Shown here piece by piece: positions 22,877 to 34,769 of a DNA stretch of 64,000 bases. The notes below the pieces were generated by a model that was given only the letters and a program-made list of their open reading frames with translations, did no database searches and was not told where the DNA came from. The translations under genes were made by a program, and so were the position numbers. How positions within the stretch are numbered: the first letter of the stretch is position 1; every line of letters starts with the position of its first letter. The DNA is from Cantharellus purpuraceus (taxonomy: Eukaryota > Basidiomycota > Agaricomycetes > Cantharellales > Hydnaceae), in NCBI GenBank assembly GCA_025174535.1, contig JALBUN010000001.1, positions 1,364,001-1,428,000 on the forward strand, written 5' to 3'.

Positions 22877-24508
22877 TTAAAGATTTCCCTTGACAGTTGT
22901 TGTGCCACCGCCGTACTTTCCTGCTGCCCAATCGGAAATCAAGACACCTGCGATCTGCAATGCCACAAAACGAAAAAGGATACAAGAATGAGCATGACAC
23001 GTGGGGTCATTTCAGAATATGAACACGTTCTGACCGCAGTCCGAGGGGGAACCCTGAAAGACGGTAGGTCTTGTTCTGCGATCGCCACGGGTTTGTGTGT
23101 TCCAGAGACATCGTCGTACTGTTTGTACTCGTCGCGACGGATGGTTGTCCCCTGCGGATTCGCTAAAACAGCCTTCACTTCGGCGCGAGTGAACCAGCGC
23201 GCCTCTATGCGGGCAGCAGTTAGGAGAACAGCAACGTCTTGCAGATTTCGACCACGAACCAGCCAGCTCATTGTCGAGGTCAACTCTAATGGGCTGTGAC
23301 GAGTCTGCGAAAGCGTAGCACCCCACCATAAGGCTCGAGGGGTATGGCCAGGGCTGCGACGAGTGGTAGTGTACGTTGTGAACCCTAACACCACTTTCCT
23401 CCCATATCTCCCGTTTTACCGCATCTTCAAACGATTCCCCAGGCTCGCAGAAACCTGCTAGAGTGGAAAACATGGCGGCCGGGAACTTTCGCTGCAGAAA
23501 CGTACAGTAGATGAGGCATTGGCTGTAGAGATCACGTTTAGCTTACATTCCGACCCAATAAGATTCGATTGCCTGTCTCATCTATAACAGTCATTATAAC
23601 CACTGGGTCTGTTCGCGGATGCATGTAATTATGGAGTCCCTGTCTGAGCAGAAAGATATCACAAATTAGTGGCCAGGCGTGAAGTGAAGCTGCCCCACCC
23701 TGTTGGACACGGTTCTTTGCCTTCATTGTTCGCCCAAGGTAAAAGGGATGAGCAAGAGTGTTTCCAACCTCCCCACATCGAATAAGTTCGCGAACCGCAT
23801 CCGGCGCAGAACTGGGAGTACTTGGTTATGATATAGCTTCCCATCCAAGTAAAAGAGGGCACCTTGTTGCGAGTGTTCCAGTCCAGCATACTCCGTGCGA
23901 CGGCAAATGTGGCACCGTCAAGCATGCCGAAGGACGCGGTAGCACTTCTAGGCTCGTCGAATTTCAAAGATTCCCCACCTTCGGCAGCTGATATTAAAAG
24001 CTCATCTGTAACCGTCTCTGCCACGCCAGTAATGTCTATGGCAAAATACGGTGCGCCAGAGATGTCACTCTCTGTCTCCGGCGTTCTGAACTCTGAAGAG
24101 GGTAGAGCTTGTGTGACCTCTGACTCCTTGAGACCCAAGAACACGATTGGGACTCCCCGCAATCTGCATGCTTCGAGGGCAGACGCGTCAGAGGCCACTG
24201 ACTCTCCAGGTAACTGTCCTTGTCCAAAAAAAGGTTCCTCGCCGAGAAGGTGTTTCACATGAGAGGTTTTGAGCTGGGCTAAAGCTTTGCGTCCTCCATT
24301 GAGTGGTCGCGTTACAAGCGGCTGGCCTGTTTTAAATACTGTCCAGCAAGTCTCTGGTGTTTGTACGGCCATATTTAGAAAGTTGGGCGAGGATCGCAGC
24401 CATGATAAGCGGTTCAGAAAGCCACCGCCAAGAAAATTCCTATTATTTGCATGTGTGAACCACGTGTATTCTCTGAATTGTTAGTAATGCGTACGTCGTT
24501 TCAGTCAT
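22877..24508 (-). CDS. NPY1: NADH pyrophosphatase (NPY1/NUDT12 type Nudix hydrolase)
   Basis: Hydrolyses NADH to NMNH and AMP. Exon 1 is only 14 coding nt (MTET.); a 55-nt intron joins it to NFLGGGFLNRLSWLRSSPNF, the NUDT12-type N-terminus. A zinc-ribbon (FCAGCGSRTYSMWGGWKHSC) precedes the catalytic domain. The Nudix box reads GFCEPGESFEDAVKREIWEE followed by SG, matching GX5EX7REUXEEXGU. The C-terminal part has the NADH-class SQPWPYPSSLM block and DARWFTR region, then IAGVLISDWAAGKYGG, ending VKGNL. That tail is not a canonical SKL-type peroxisomal signal, although yeast Npy1 is peroxisomal, so location is uncertain. Introns also lie near 23640-23690, 23470-23545, 23230-23260 and 22945-23040. 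Confidence 0.9.
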
Positions 24509-24823
24509 TCGAAGAGACCCTCGTAAGATCGAGGCAAAAATGCTAATGGTGATGTGTAAGTGAGATGAGCAAGTAACATCATCGCGGCTCGGACTTTGAG
24601 CAGGTTCGCCGCTTATGGAAGCAAATCTCAAACGAAGAACAAAATTATTATACGCAGTCTTCTTCTGTCCAAGTTGTCGTAGCTTATTATGTGCGAGAAC
24701 CGTAAAATGTGTGCATGTACAGGAAAATGAATGCGAACACAGTATGGCCACCTCCGTCTTTTGTATAGTCGACAGGCTTGGACTTCCTCTAGGGATCCCA
24801 AGGGGAGATTATGTACTACTTCC

Positions 24824-27002
24824 TCAACCGGTCAAGCAGCTGATCCTGTCAGAGTTAAGGCACTGTAGTAACTGTATAAAAGAGTCCTCACCAGCAGAAG
24901 CCGCCTGCAGTGCCTGTTGCAGCGCACGGTTGGCAAAGTATCGTACGTCGGCATCCGAGTCGTTCTTCAAACTCTCAACAGCTGGTACAATCCGTTGCTG
25001 AGACACATCTGGACCCTCCGGCAGATTTCCCAGTGTCTGAGCAATAACTTCGAGCGACTTGGCAACATTGAAGCGGATGTTTGGAATAGGGTCGGCCATA
25101 AGGGAAAGCAAAACTTGAAGGATACTGTCACGGATAACATCTATGGACAATGTTGGGGCGATAGTCTATCCCAGACGTACTCAGTAAACCCATTCCAAAT
25201 AAAAAGCGAATTGACCCACTGTAATGGCTAAGACAGTGGTCATCCGGTAAAGATAATTTGGATGTGAGCCCATGGCCACTACTTTAGGCACGATCGTAGA
25301 CTTTGCCCACTCCACTCCGAATACTTCGGTGAGCTTCCGCAGGTTAACCGTCGCAGCCTCTCTGATGGAGTACACATTGTCCCCCAGCCAGGACATACAC
25401 AAATTCCCTAGCTGCTCGTCGAAAAATACCTTACCTAACTGCGTGGCAAGAAGAGGGATGTACTCGATGATCGCTTGCCGGACACGCCATTGCTTGTCCT
25501 CAGCAAGCTCGACAATAGCAGGGAGGAGTGATTGAGAAAGTAATTCAATGCCAATCACTATAAGTGGCAAATGAGCTATTATGTCTAAGTGCTGATCCAC
25601 TTGAGCGTACCAGAGTTGACTTCTTCCAGCTTGCTGATGATGTTTAATCGTACGTCAGGAAATTCGTCCTTGAGCAGGTGTAGAAAGAGTGGAAGAAGAT
25701 GTTCGGTGGTGGCATCCTTGCCAAGCAGGGGAGCTAAGCCACTGATCTTGTTTGCCAGCGCGGCTCGGACGTGCTGTGACTGATCTGTAGATAGATCTCG
25801 GACACAAGGCAATAAACGTGCAAGAATTAATTCTCTGTCCAAAAGTTTGGCAAATCCTGGATCGAGTCTTGGTCAGCAAGTAAATTCACGTTCATTGACA
25901 TCCCTGACCAGGAATTTGCCCGGCACCCGCAGTCCGCACTTCAGCCTCATTGTCCTTTAGCAGTTGTACAAAAGCTCCAACTAACTCTTCCCGCACGATC
26001 TCGTCACCAACAGTCTCTGCTAGCTGATGCGAACGTTGGCTTGGTAACGTCCTACAGAATGCTGATGCGTACGCACCTCGACAAAGTGATTTGCAACCAT
26101 ATAACGTACCCTCCAACTCTTATCTGACACGCTTTGGCGAAGCTGTAATAGTAATTGTTCTTTGACCTCCTCTGGCTGAAGTTGCTGCGCAATCACGATC
26201 AAGTCTTGGACAGTCAGTAGGCGTACCGAATCTTGATCGTCGGCTGCTAGTTTACGGTATACAGGAAGGGCAGATGATATAACATGTTCTTTGGACATCT
26301 TTTTGGTGAATGGCTGCGAGGGGAGTTAGATGGACACAAGCAAGCGAAGCGGTCTTGAAGCACGAACCCCAAGCCACTTTGCGGCAGCTCTTCGAACCAT
26401 TGGGGTATCATCTGAACCCAAGGTGGCAAAAGAGTTCCGCATGTCTTCTTTTGTGGGACCGGATGCAGCCTCGTACACGGGCGCGTAAAGTGAGGCTGAC
26501 GATGTGCGAGACGTAAACCATTCCCCTTGGGAGAGCCGCTTCAGCAGGGGAATGTAAAAGTCCTCAACTTGAGCAGAAGATAGGACTGCAGCAACTTTTG
26601 TTATCGACTCCGTTGCCTTCCAAGCAAAACCATGGAATTAGGGCGCAGTGAGATGATAGGGCAAGACTAGACACAAACCTTGTCTCGCACAAGCGTCTCC
26701 TCTACAGCCGATAAATTCTCAAGAGGGCCTAAAAGAGTATGTGCGTACTCCTTTCCACCAATGTATTCTTCAAAGCTCTTCCCAAGCTCCTCGGCCAGTG
26801 CCAAAAGAACTTCGTCTTCGTCATCAACAGAGTCTTGTAAGAACGGGATAAGTTCCTCGCGAGCACGCTGGGGGCCTAAAGCGAGAGCGATAGTGGAGAC
26901 ACGATGGATCGCATTGAGGCGAAGCTGTACATCGTCGCTTTTGAGTTCATTTACAAGGAGCTGGAGTGGCCGTGTCTCTGTATCATCATAGAGTGAGGCC
27001 AT
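24824..27002 (-). CDS. Serine/threonine protein phosphatase 2A, 65-kDa scaffold subunit A (HEAT repeats)
   Basis: Scaffold subunit (PR65/Tpd3) that binds the catalytic and B subunits. The start [20 protein letters not shown] is followed by repeated HEAT units: [164 protein letters not shown], ending [20 protein letters not shown]. Seven or more introns. The C-terminus to 24824 (about 20 residues past QAASAG) is the less certain part. This is an essential housekeeping gene with no sign of damage. Confidence 0.93.
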
Positions 27003-27229
27003 TCGATAAGAGCAAATAGGTCGTTACGACTAGCAGCAGACAACCGTTTGCTTAAGAAAACTAAACGCAGGTAGCGGCGTGTGACAGTGTCCAAACTGAG
27101 GGTAATTGCGGAGTTCGAAACTTTGAGGCAAACAAAACACACGATTACTGGTATCACGACACGGTACAGTCCTCGAACATATATCAATATATCATATTGT
27201 GTAAAATTCACCGTGCACTTTCTAGGTTC

Positions 27230-28133
27230 CTATAGCCACGGTATCCGAAAGGCTATCACCCCTGAATATTTGAATCCCAAGTCGCATCAATGGCCCCTTC
27301 AATCCACATGCAGCTATTTGAAAGAACTTACGAGAAACAGCTCCACTCGTTTGAAACGTAGGAGGCACGAATGCAGGATGAGTTCCAGACAAGTTGGCTT
27401 GTGTATTCGTCCTGGCAAGCAGGTCTTGCTCGCATGTTCTCTATTGAATTGATGATGTACTTACGCAATCGCAATGCTGGTCATAGAAGTCAAAGTACTT
27501 CCCCCCTTATGATCAGGGTCAATAGTACCGGTAGCACCTGTCAGGCTGATACCAGTCGGGCTACAATGCATGAGTGCTGGTATTATCAGACAAAAGTCAG
27601 GTGCACCGACCGATCAGAATCTGTGCTGTCGTGCCCGTGGTCATCAGTGGTAGCCGTAGTGGCAGTTCTTACTCTCAGCTTAGTTACGAGAGGTGTGGAC
27701 CCACAAGGTAAAAGACTTACGCGGTTGCCAAGATTTCCATGCTACTGGTCGTGAAGATTGTCATGCCATTGGTCGAGAAGATTGTCATGCTACTGTTCGT
27801 CAGAGCGATTGAATGTTGCTGCGTCGGTCTATACTTTGCTGCTTACGCTGTACGTGTGTTGTCTCCGCCACGGTCGCGCTCGTGGTTGGGAACGTCAAGG
27901 CCAGAGGTACCAGAGCCAAGGTCGGAGTCATTGACTTTGATCTCGTTTCCCCTGCCAGTGGCGTCACCATGGCGCAAACTGTGAACTTACATGAGCATAT
28001 ATAGAGCTACGCATCGCAGGGAGCCTTACTTGGCTATGGGAATCCTTGCTGCACCTGTAGTGACTATGGCAAACGCCAACAGGGGGACTAAAAGGAATGG
28101 ATTGAATTTCCACCACATCTCGGCGGTAATCAT
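27230..28133 (-). CDS. Seven-exon secreted Ser/Thr-rich protein, family unknown
   Basis: A 183-residue protein pieced together from seven short exons: 28030-28133, 27847-27951, 27721-27792, 27611-27673, 27465-27560, 27332-27411, 27230-27261. Introns are 47-78 nt with GT..AG ends, and all joins keep one frame (552 coding nt with stop). The N-terminus MITAEMWWKFNPFLLVPLL is followed by a hydrophobic stretch ending VTTGA, a signal peptide. The middle is Asp/Gly/Thr-rich (KVNDSDLGSGTSGLDVPNHE), then a repeat-like SMTIFSTNGMTIFTTSSMEI and DDHGHDSTDSD. Five of six introns are in phase 2. There is no long open frame, so it is easily missed. No known domain is visible. A wall-associated or effector role is only a guess. 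Confidence 0.6.
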
Positions 28134-28522
28134 GAGAGCATCCGCGACGCTGCACCACCACGTCTTTTATGGCGCGGGTACTACTGCCCTAGCGTGTACG
28201 TTGTAGAGTGATCAAGTAATGCCTGGTGCCGAAATGCTGTCGACCACTAATCCCTAAGCCTCCACTGGCAGTGTGAATGCTTTTGATGCCGGCCGGGCAT
28301 ATCAGAAGGCATCGTACCCATGGTGGGAGGTCTCAAGCCAAGGCGACCTAAGACAACTAATCCGAATACCAACATCTTCTTCACAAGATCCGTTGCTGTT
28401 CTGTGGTCTGAATTTGGTCTTGTCCAAAAATATATACATTTTTGGCAGGTCAACTTGAGACGAGCGCTAGAGAAGACTGTACTGCAAGCGAGCGCCAAGG
28501 AGATGATAACACGCGTCATTTG
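28134..28522. other. Intergenic region, 0.39 kb
   Basis: Between the secreted gene start and the TFIIIC gene stop codon. No gene or RNA is recognised. Confidence 0.5.
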
Positions 28523-31514
28523 CTACAGCACTTGCACAAATCTATTGCCGCAAAACGTACACCAGTAAGCAGCTTCTAACAACTCCTCCACTAGCCAACT
28601 ATTCGCTACAGATGGCAGCCACTCAAAATAACCAGACTCCGAAGATCTTTGAGAAAGTGGCAGGAGTGCCTTTCTACAACATCCTACACATGTCCGCACG
28701 GACGGCGTTACCAGAATAAACGAGGTGATAGAACAACGTGCTGCGGAGAAACTTTTAACAAGCAAGGAGAATGATATCGCAGTAACTCACCCCAGGTGTG
28801 ACCGTTTGGGCACACGGCGGAGTCTACAATTCCCAGAGGTATGACTGTATGACAGGCGGGGCAGTGTTCTTGAACATCCGCATTCCCAAGAGGGAAATCA
28901 GCAGGAACGCCGGCTCGGGCAGCTAAGGATTCAGCCTCCTGTTGCAATAGATATGACTTTTGGAGACGACACAGCATGATCCAGTAATGAACGAAGATAC
29001 GATCGCTATCTATAATAGGTTCCCTTTACAGAACGTGAACGCGATGATAGATGGTTACCTTCAAGTTGATCAAAAAACCTGCCAAGCTGACGGAGGACGG
29101 CCCGTAGGCGGAGGCACGATAATATGGCTGACAATTCGGCCACTAGGTCTTTGAAAGACATGGGGTTAATGCCTCGGACTTGCTGGCAGACAAGGATTTA
29201 AAGTTGTGCTCTATAGGGTGGGAATACGCTCACAGAACAAAACATTGCGACCACGAGCTTCATTTGACAGGAACGAACATTGTGCTCTCTGAAGAGCGCA
29301 ACTGCTACAGCACGGCGAAATTCAAGCCTTGATGAAAGCAAAGCTGTCTCGCCGGTACGCGGGGCACACGAAGGCAATTCATTGCACTCCTCTGGTTGCG
29401 CCAATGATTGAAGTATACAATTTTGATGAGTTTCCAAGAAGGACTTCTCTCGGAGATGCAATAATATGCCGCGGAGGAGGTGAGGGGGGGCCGTATTTAC
29501 TATGCAATACGGATAAACACATGCATACGACTATTAAGGTTACGCACAGTCTTTCCCATAACGTAGCAGCGCTGCTAGCGACTCCAGGATAAATTTGTCA
29601 TCTTTCCAAAGCTGAGCGACGATGAACATGCTAGCATGCTTCGCGTCATGTGTGTAGCTCATGTCATCCGGACGACATTTTCTGCGGCGGTGTTAGGGTT
29701 CACCTATTAAGAATGTGTGAAACAGCGAGGAACACGCACTCGTGTAACCATCCAACAGATCCAGCACCATCGTAATCGAAGACACCGCTTATCCGATTTG
29801 CGTCTGCAAAACTCACCTTTCCCTCCGCAATGGCGAAAACCATTCGCACGGTGCCTGTCAAATCTTCGGATCTCAGACCTTGATAGGATGTGTCTAGAGA
29901 AGGAGAGGTAGAGACGCCGTGTATCATATGCACAGATCCGTCGAATAGAGCGACCAGAAGAGCATCATGATGCGCGTAATACACAAATCCCGATACAGCA
30001 GCATACGAGGTAGAATTTGATGAAGTCGGCTGCAATTGGAGAGTTAATGTTCGAATCCCATCCCAATCCAGCGGCAAATCGGACGGCATCTTCTGCAAAT
30101 AAATGACACCTGGCTTAGCGTAAGCAAGTATTGGCTAAAAACAAGAAAGTCAGGATAAGCCATGCGAAGCGGTTTTCCTTGTTGCTTACTGCGTGAGCCT
30201 TGGTATTAATCCATGTCAATGCTGTCAACGCATTACCATCACGAGGACAAAGCGATCGGCCACCATCCACGGTAGAGAGTTCCAGCCGTGGTTGGATTCT
30301 AGTCTCCGGGAGTTCACTTTCCCACATCACCGAAACCGATACAGCAACGAGGCTGCCATCAGGTATTCCACAAGCAAGTGATGCTCTGACTGAGAACCTT
30401 ACAGTCAAGACATTGTGTCTGTAAAAAAGACGCTGACTGACAACAACCAGGCCTGGTCTCGATCCAAGGGGACCACGCCAAATGAGTTATCCAGCCATCT
30501 GCTACATCAAGCGATGCAACTGGTTGCAAGACTTCCTTATCGCCTGCCCTAACTTGTCCGCTTAATGAGTGCGTGAATAGAAAACAGGGACAACTGACTG
30601 GGTGAGCCGCATGAAAATAACGCGCCCAGCTCTATTACCGAGCGCCAGCAAGGAGCCGTCGGTGCAGCGCTTTCTTTCACCGATATCGGTCTGTCTTGAC
30701 CAGCTGATGGCTGGTTGAGTTATCAGATAATGATAAGCGGTAGTATCATATCATCGGTTCTTACAGTGCACTTGCGCGTTGAGCGTGTGCTGTACTGCAG
30801 TAGAACAGATGCTTCCGGAGTCCTTGATGGCCTGAGTGACATCTTGTACCTGGTCCATGCAGTTGAACATAGTCGATGGACCAGCAGAGATACAGCCTAC
30901 TTTCGACCATTCTCCAGTCAAGTAATTTTTGGACGGTGCCCATAATGACACCTCCAAGTTTGTATTCAACGCTGCCATTAGAGAACTGCTTCTCTGAACA
31001 AGCACCCCTACCAAAAGTGACAGCACTCACCATGAACCCTTGCTGAGACACGTTGGCGACAATGTGATGGATGCCCACGACATGTCAAGGGATCCTAACG
31101 AGACAGCACCCCATTCTAAACTATACCGTGAATCTCGTCAATTAAGACAAGCTCGGGACTCACCTTGACATTCAAAGGGCCAGTAATGGGTCGGGGTTTT
31201 CTCAAGTTCTATCATATTTCTGTACCAGCTCAAAGCTTCGCACTTCACATCCCTGCTAGGGCTTGGGATGGAAGAGGCAATTATGACAGAAGACGGGTCA
31301 AAGGTAATTCCAGTGTTAGGCGTCTGATGAAAAGCTCCTGTTAGTTGTCCAACCATACTGTTGCTACGCTTCATCCAATGCGCACGAGGATATAGACAGC
31401 ACCACGGGTGACAATAAAAGCCTGTCCATCCTCAGACCACTGTAAAGCAGATTGGGAAGGTCCATTTGTCGTCACAGGCACCAGCAAAGATGTAAAGATG
31501 TTTTTCTCAGCCAT
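28523..31514 (-). CDS. Transcription factor IIIC subunit with delta N-terminal domain and zinc finger (TFIIIC90/Sfc9-like)
   Basis: Subunit of TFIIIC, which recruits RNA polymerase III to tRNA genes. The N-terminus (MAEKNIFTSLLVPVTTNGPS, QSALQWSEDGQAFIVTRGAV, followed by a TPNTGITFDPSSV block) matches the TFIIIC delta WD-like domain. The C-terminus has the putative TFIIIC zinc finger: EHCPACHTVIPLGIVDSAVC, PNGHTW, then RTCVGCCRKALLPL, and AYWCTFCGNRFVQVL. The middle exons include SGFVYYAHHDALLVALFDGS. Many introns (at least eight) separate it, and exon borders between 29000 and 31100 are approximate. Start chosen at 31514 because it gives the family-like N-terminus. It is divergent to the gene at 31803 across 288 bp. 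Confidence 0.82.
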
Positions 31515-31802
31515 TCCTCCGCCGATGGAAGAGAAAGCCGAGGTCACCTTCAGACAGTAGAGCCGAGTGATCAAGCACAAGGAACGTTGCGATGTTTTCC
31601 CGAGGCCGTCACGGAATGTCACACGCCTCGATTCGTGTTCCCTTTGCCAATATTGCCACACACTTCTGCTCCTTTTTGAAAGTACAACCACTTGACTCCT
31701 TCCTTCGCTTTGCATGCGAGAGATATGACTGTAAGTTATAACTCTGTCTCGCTGGGATTTACGATAAGTACTTGTTAGGACTTGACATTCTGTTACCAAC
31801 AT

Positions 31803-32487
31803 ATGTCAGAAAATGATCTTCACACATTGGATACTCTGGATACCACAGATTATATAGATGGGGAACTATCGGATGAAGGTACTCTTGTCGAGACTAATTA
31901 AGTCTGCCTACGAAATCACGTCGCCTCCACGCAGAACTCGAGATCCCTCTTCATATGGTTCCTCCAGATCCGGACGATGCTGATAGTGAGTATTGTAACG
32001 GTAGATGAGGATGCATTCGCATGAATTCTGGACAGCCTTACCGTCTCAAGTACATCCGTCATACCCCTACGGCAACCCAACAAATCTGAGCCATCCTGCT
32101 GCACTCCCACATATAAGAGGGGAGCCTGGACGTGCTCTATATGAAGACATGGTATATACTGGGGTGAATGCTGCCCTCAGATGGAAGGATCTTGGTCTAG
32201 AGATGTTGTTGCCGGCGAATGAAGAGAAGGAAGAAGCCGAGAGAGCGGCTCTAGCTCGAAAAATGGCCAGTGGTGCCATACAGAGTAATCATGCCGGGGC
32301 ATCGGTTCCTGAGGATCAACCCAACGATGACGAAGATGATACAGATTCAGGTGAGGGAGGTGGTGGGGAGGAAGACAATGACAATGAGGATGAAGAAGAT
32401 GACGATGACGATGATGATGACGACGAAAATGAAAATGATCCTGGTCAGGATTCACTTGACAGCGGCATGACAGGCGATTCAGAATAG
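31803..32487 (+). CDS. Hypothetical protein with acidic C-terminal tail
   Basis: Three exons were joined: MSENDLHTLDTLDTTDYIDG, then ELEIPLHMVPPDPDDAD (introns 31887-31940 and about 31987-32037), then LPSQVHPSYPYGNPTNLSHP and the block LYEDMVYTGVNAALRWKDLG. A long Asp/Glu run follows, ending DSGMTGDSE. Total about 190 residues. No signal peptide or enzyme motif. The VNAALRWKDLGLEMLL helix may be the conserved core, but I cannot name the family. The acidic tail resembles those of nuclear and chromatin proteins. A further Glu/Asp-rich stretch lies after the stop at 32516-32580 in another frame, so the true 3' end may be alternatively spliced. Confidence 0.65.
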
Positions 32488-34769
32488 AATACTCCTCAGC
32501 GGGGAGAAACACAATAACGAAGACGAAGATAAGGATGAAGATGAAGATGAAGATGAGGATGAGGACAACCAAAATGAAACGATCCCAATTAGGATGCAAT
32601 CGACATGCAATTTACAGTAGAAGGCTGCTTTTCTTTTCTTTTCATCAAAGTTATCTATATAACTGGTCTCTGCTTTTGAATTTCACAAACCTTAGGCATA
32701 GGACTAAAGCATCCCAGGCACCATGCAGCAGTTAACTAGTAAGTAGATCGTTTACTTCTTCATGATGGGAATTCCTCCGAGACGGCTTAATGACCATTGA
32801 AATGGTAAGTCAGTATTGGACGATAACCAATGTCGATTAGCGACTATACGTACCTGGCATTGCTGCATGTCACGGGGTTTGGATCCTGGAGGTGGCGCGC
32901 GCTCTGCTATGAGTCAAATAATGGCAGCATACAGGCAGCGGCGTTAAGGCTCCAAGGTGGCAAGCCACAATCAAAGATTGGCGAAGGCGACCTTCATTTA
33001 CCCTTGGCATGTTATGAAATTGTGGTGACGCTGGTTCAATTAATCGCCAAGAAGATGTTTCGAACTGCATATCGGACCCGAGGGGCTGATGATGAGATAT
33101 TTCCGGTTTCGCTAGGGTACGTTTGACAGCCTAGAACGCACCGCATTTCGGTCGGCCGTCTTATTTCTCGCGATGTCAAATGCATAATGCAAGGGTCCAC
33201 GTTGGACAGCCAATGCACCGTGAGGGCTCGAACCTTATTGGTCTAGTGAATATGTTCGACGAAACATCCAGGAGCCTCATATCACCCAAGTGATTATATC
33301 CACTGGGGGGTTCAGTACGGACATCCTGCTCCTGCGTTGATCTTCAGGTGAGTTGTGGCGTCCGCTACCGCTGCTTCGGTTCGTCCATCGTTGACCGAAA
33401 CTGTGGCTCTCCCGAGAGACCAGGACGCCGAACTCTAACGTAGTAGCAGGCACGGACCACCGCAATGGTAGTGATCAGGAGTCTGAAGCTATCGAAGTTG
33501 ATTTAACGAAAAAAGGCTATTAGACGTTTGGCTGTCCACTCCAAAGTAGCGGTACAACGGACTTCCAGACATGGTAGCTGTGGTTGAGAAAGGGCAGATA
33601 AATCAGGGATATACCGTACCGTCGTGAGTGGTGAGGATACTAATTTGGCAACGCTGCGGATGATTTACTGTGCAGCACTAAAAATGTAAGAGTGGTCATT
33701 CACAAAATATGTATGGGGCAGAAGTGGAGGCACTCCACGTACTAGATGATTTAGTTATGGTCAGTCGGAGTCGGTTAGGCAATCACTGTACAAGATATGA
33801 CAGGGGCCTAACCGAACCCGAACGCATTAGAATAAAGACCGTGGTGTCTCAGCTGGTCGAATACCATCCCCATCGAGTGAAATAGCATTAGTTCTATCCA
33901 TCAATCTCAGTGACAACAAGAACCATTTTCCCTACCACTTAAGCACTGCGGTCAGCCGTCGTATTGCGTGTGTGGTGGCAGGAGGGGGGATTTCCTTTGG
34001 AAGATATGTCAGGGTCCGAAGTGCTTTAGATTCTAAGCATTGTTTGCTTGGGGGTAATAAGGGGATATTTAATATATAGAGCTTTCTGGTAGTCTTGTCA
34101 AGCGTTTGACTGGCACTGAGAAACTTGTGGGGGTAAGATATTACAGTTTTGCACCAACTACTGTATCGAATCAGCTAATGTTAACCCTTCCCCAAGCCAG
34201 TGCTCACCAAGAGAGGTCCATTCGAGATTGGTAGGATGAACATGGTGTTGGGCATAGAGTGGTGGAAGGTTCGGTCATTAGCATAGCTGCGCAGCCCACA
34301 GATCATCCAACAGATGGAAGTCACAAGGCCAGAAGCCCTTCGAGGTATCCTGCTGAGCTGGGCCTTCTTCGCTAAGAAAAGGACGCCGAATGTTAAACTA
34401 AGGAATCCATGCACGAGTTGTAGGAGCCACCAAAGACAAACTTGAAAACCTCATGGCGTCAAGGTGCCGTAATTCTATGAGTGACTACATGTCTTTTGTG
34501 TTTTCCTCCCTTATCCTTTTCAGTCCACGATGATACCCAAGGTCGTGAAAGCCTCTGTGCGGGAAAGGGAGTCCGTCTAATAGGAGTTCCAGTTCCGCGC
34601 CGGGCGCTTGGCTACTGCCACCGACAGAATATATACGGCGAGTCTCTTTTGCCCTACACAAACCACTCGGGTCTACTACTCAGGGATTCATTTAATCAGT
34701 GTACATGGACCATACCGGTTCCGCTTCCTCTCTCTGTCTGACTTCCAGGAGCTATCGATAGCAACCGTC
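32488..34769. other. Gene-poor region with decayed membrane-protein fragments, 2.3 kb
   Basis: No intact gene is recognised. It contains an acidic-coding-like stretch just after the previous stop, and fragments on the minus strand that resemble C-terminal segments of basidiomycete 7-TM proteins (see the pseudogene entry). A short motif aggacgccgaa recurs at 33420 and 34380. The rest (32700-33250, 33500-34140) shows no signal I can read. Confidence 0.5.
33277..34440 (-). pseudogene. Degenerate fragments resembling DUF6533/DUF6534-type 7-TM proteins
   Basis: Two minus-strand pieces. Around 34181-34414 a frame reads RIPRRASGLVTSICWMICGL and then SMPNTMFILPISNGPLL. This resembles the penultimate helices and MPNT motif of the DUF6534 C-terminus. 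Downstream, where a KLY motif followed by a conserved tail is expected, the frame hits KL then a stop. Around 33420-33500 another piece (FDSFRLLITTIAVVRACYY) looks like a helix of the related DUF6533 type. Stops and lost exons argue for relics. The assignment is by resemblance and could be wrong. Confidence 0.35.

Noticed and set aside
32177..32599. Hydrophobic minus-strand frame with an LVVLILIFIFIF-type run
   Set aside because: It is the complement of the GAT/GAA acidic repeat and does not indicate a membrane protein.
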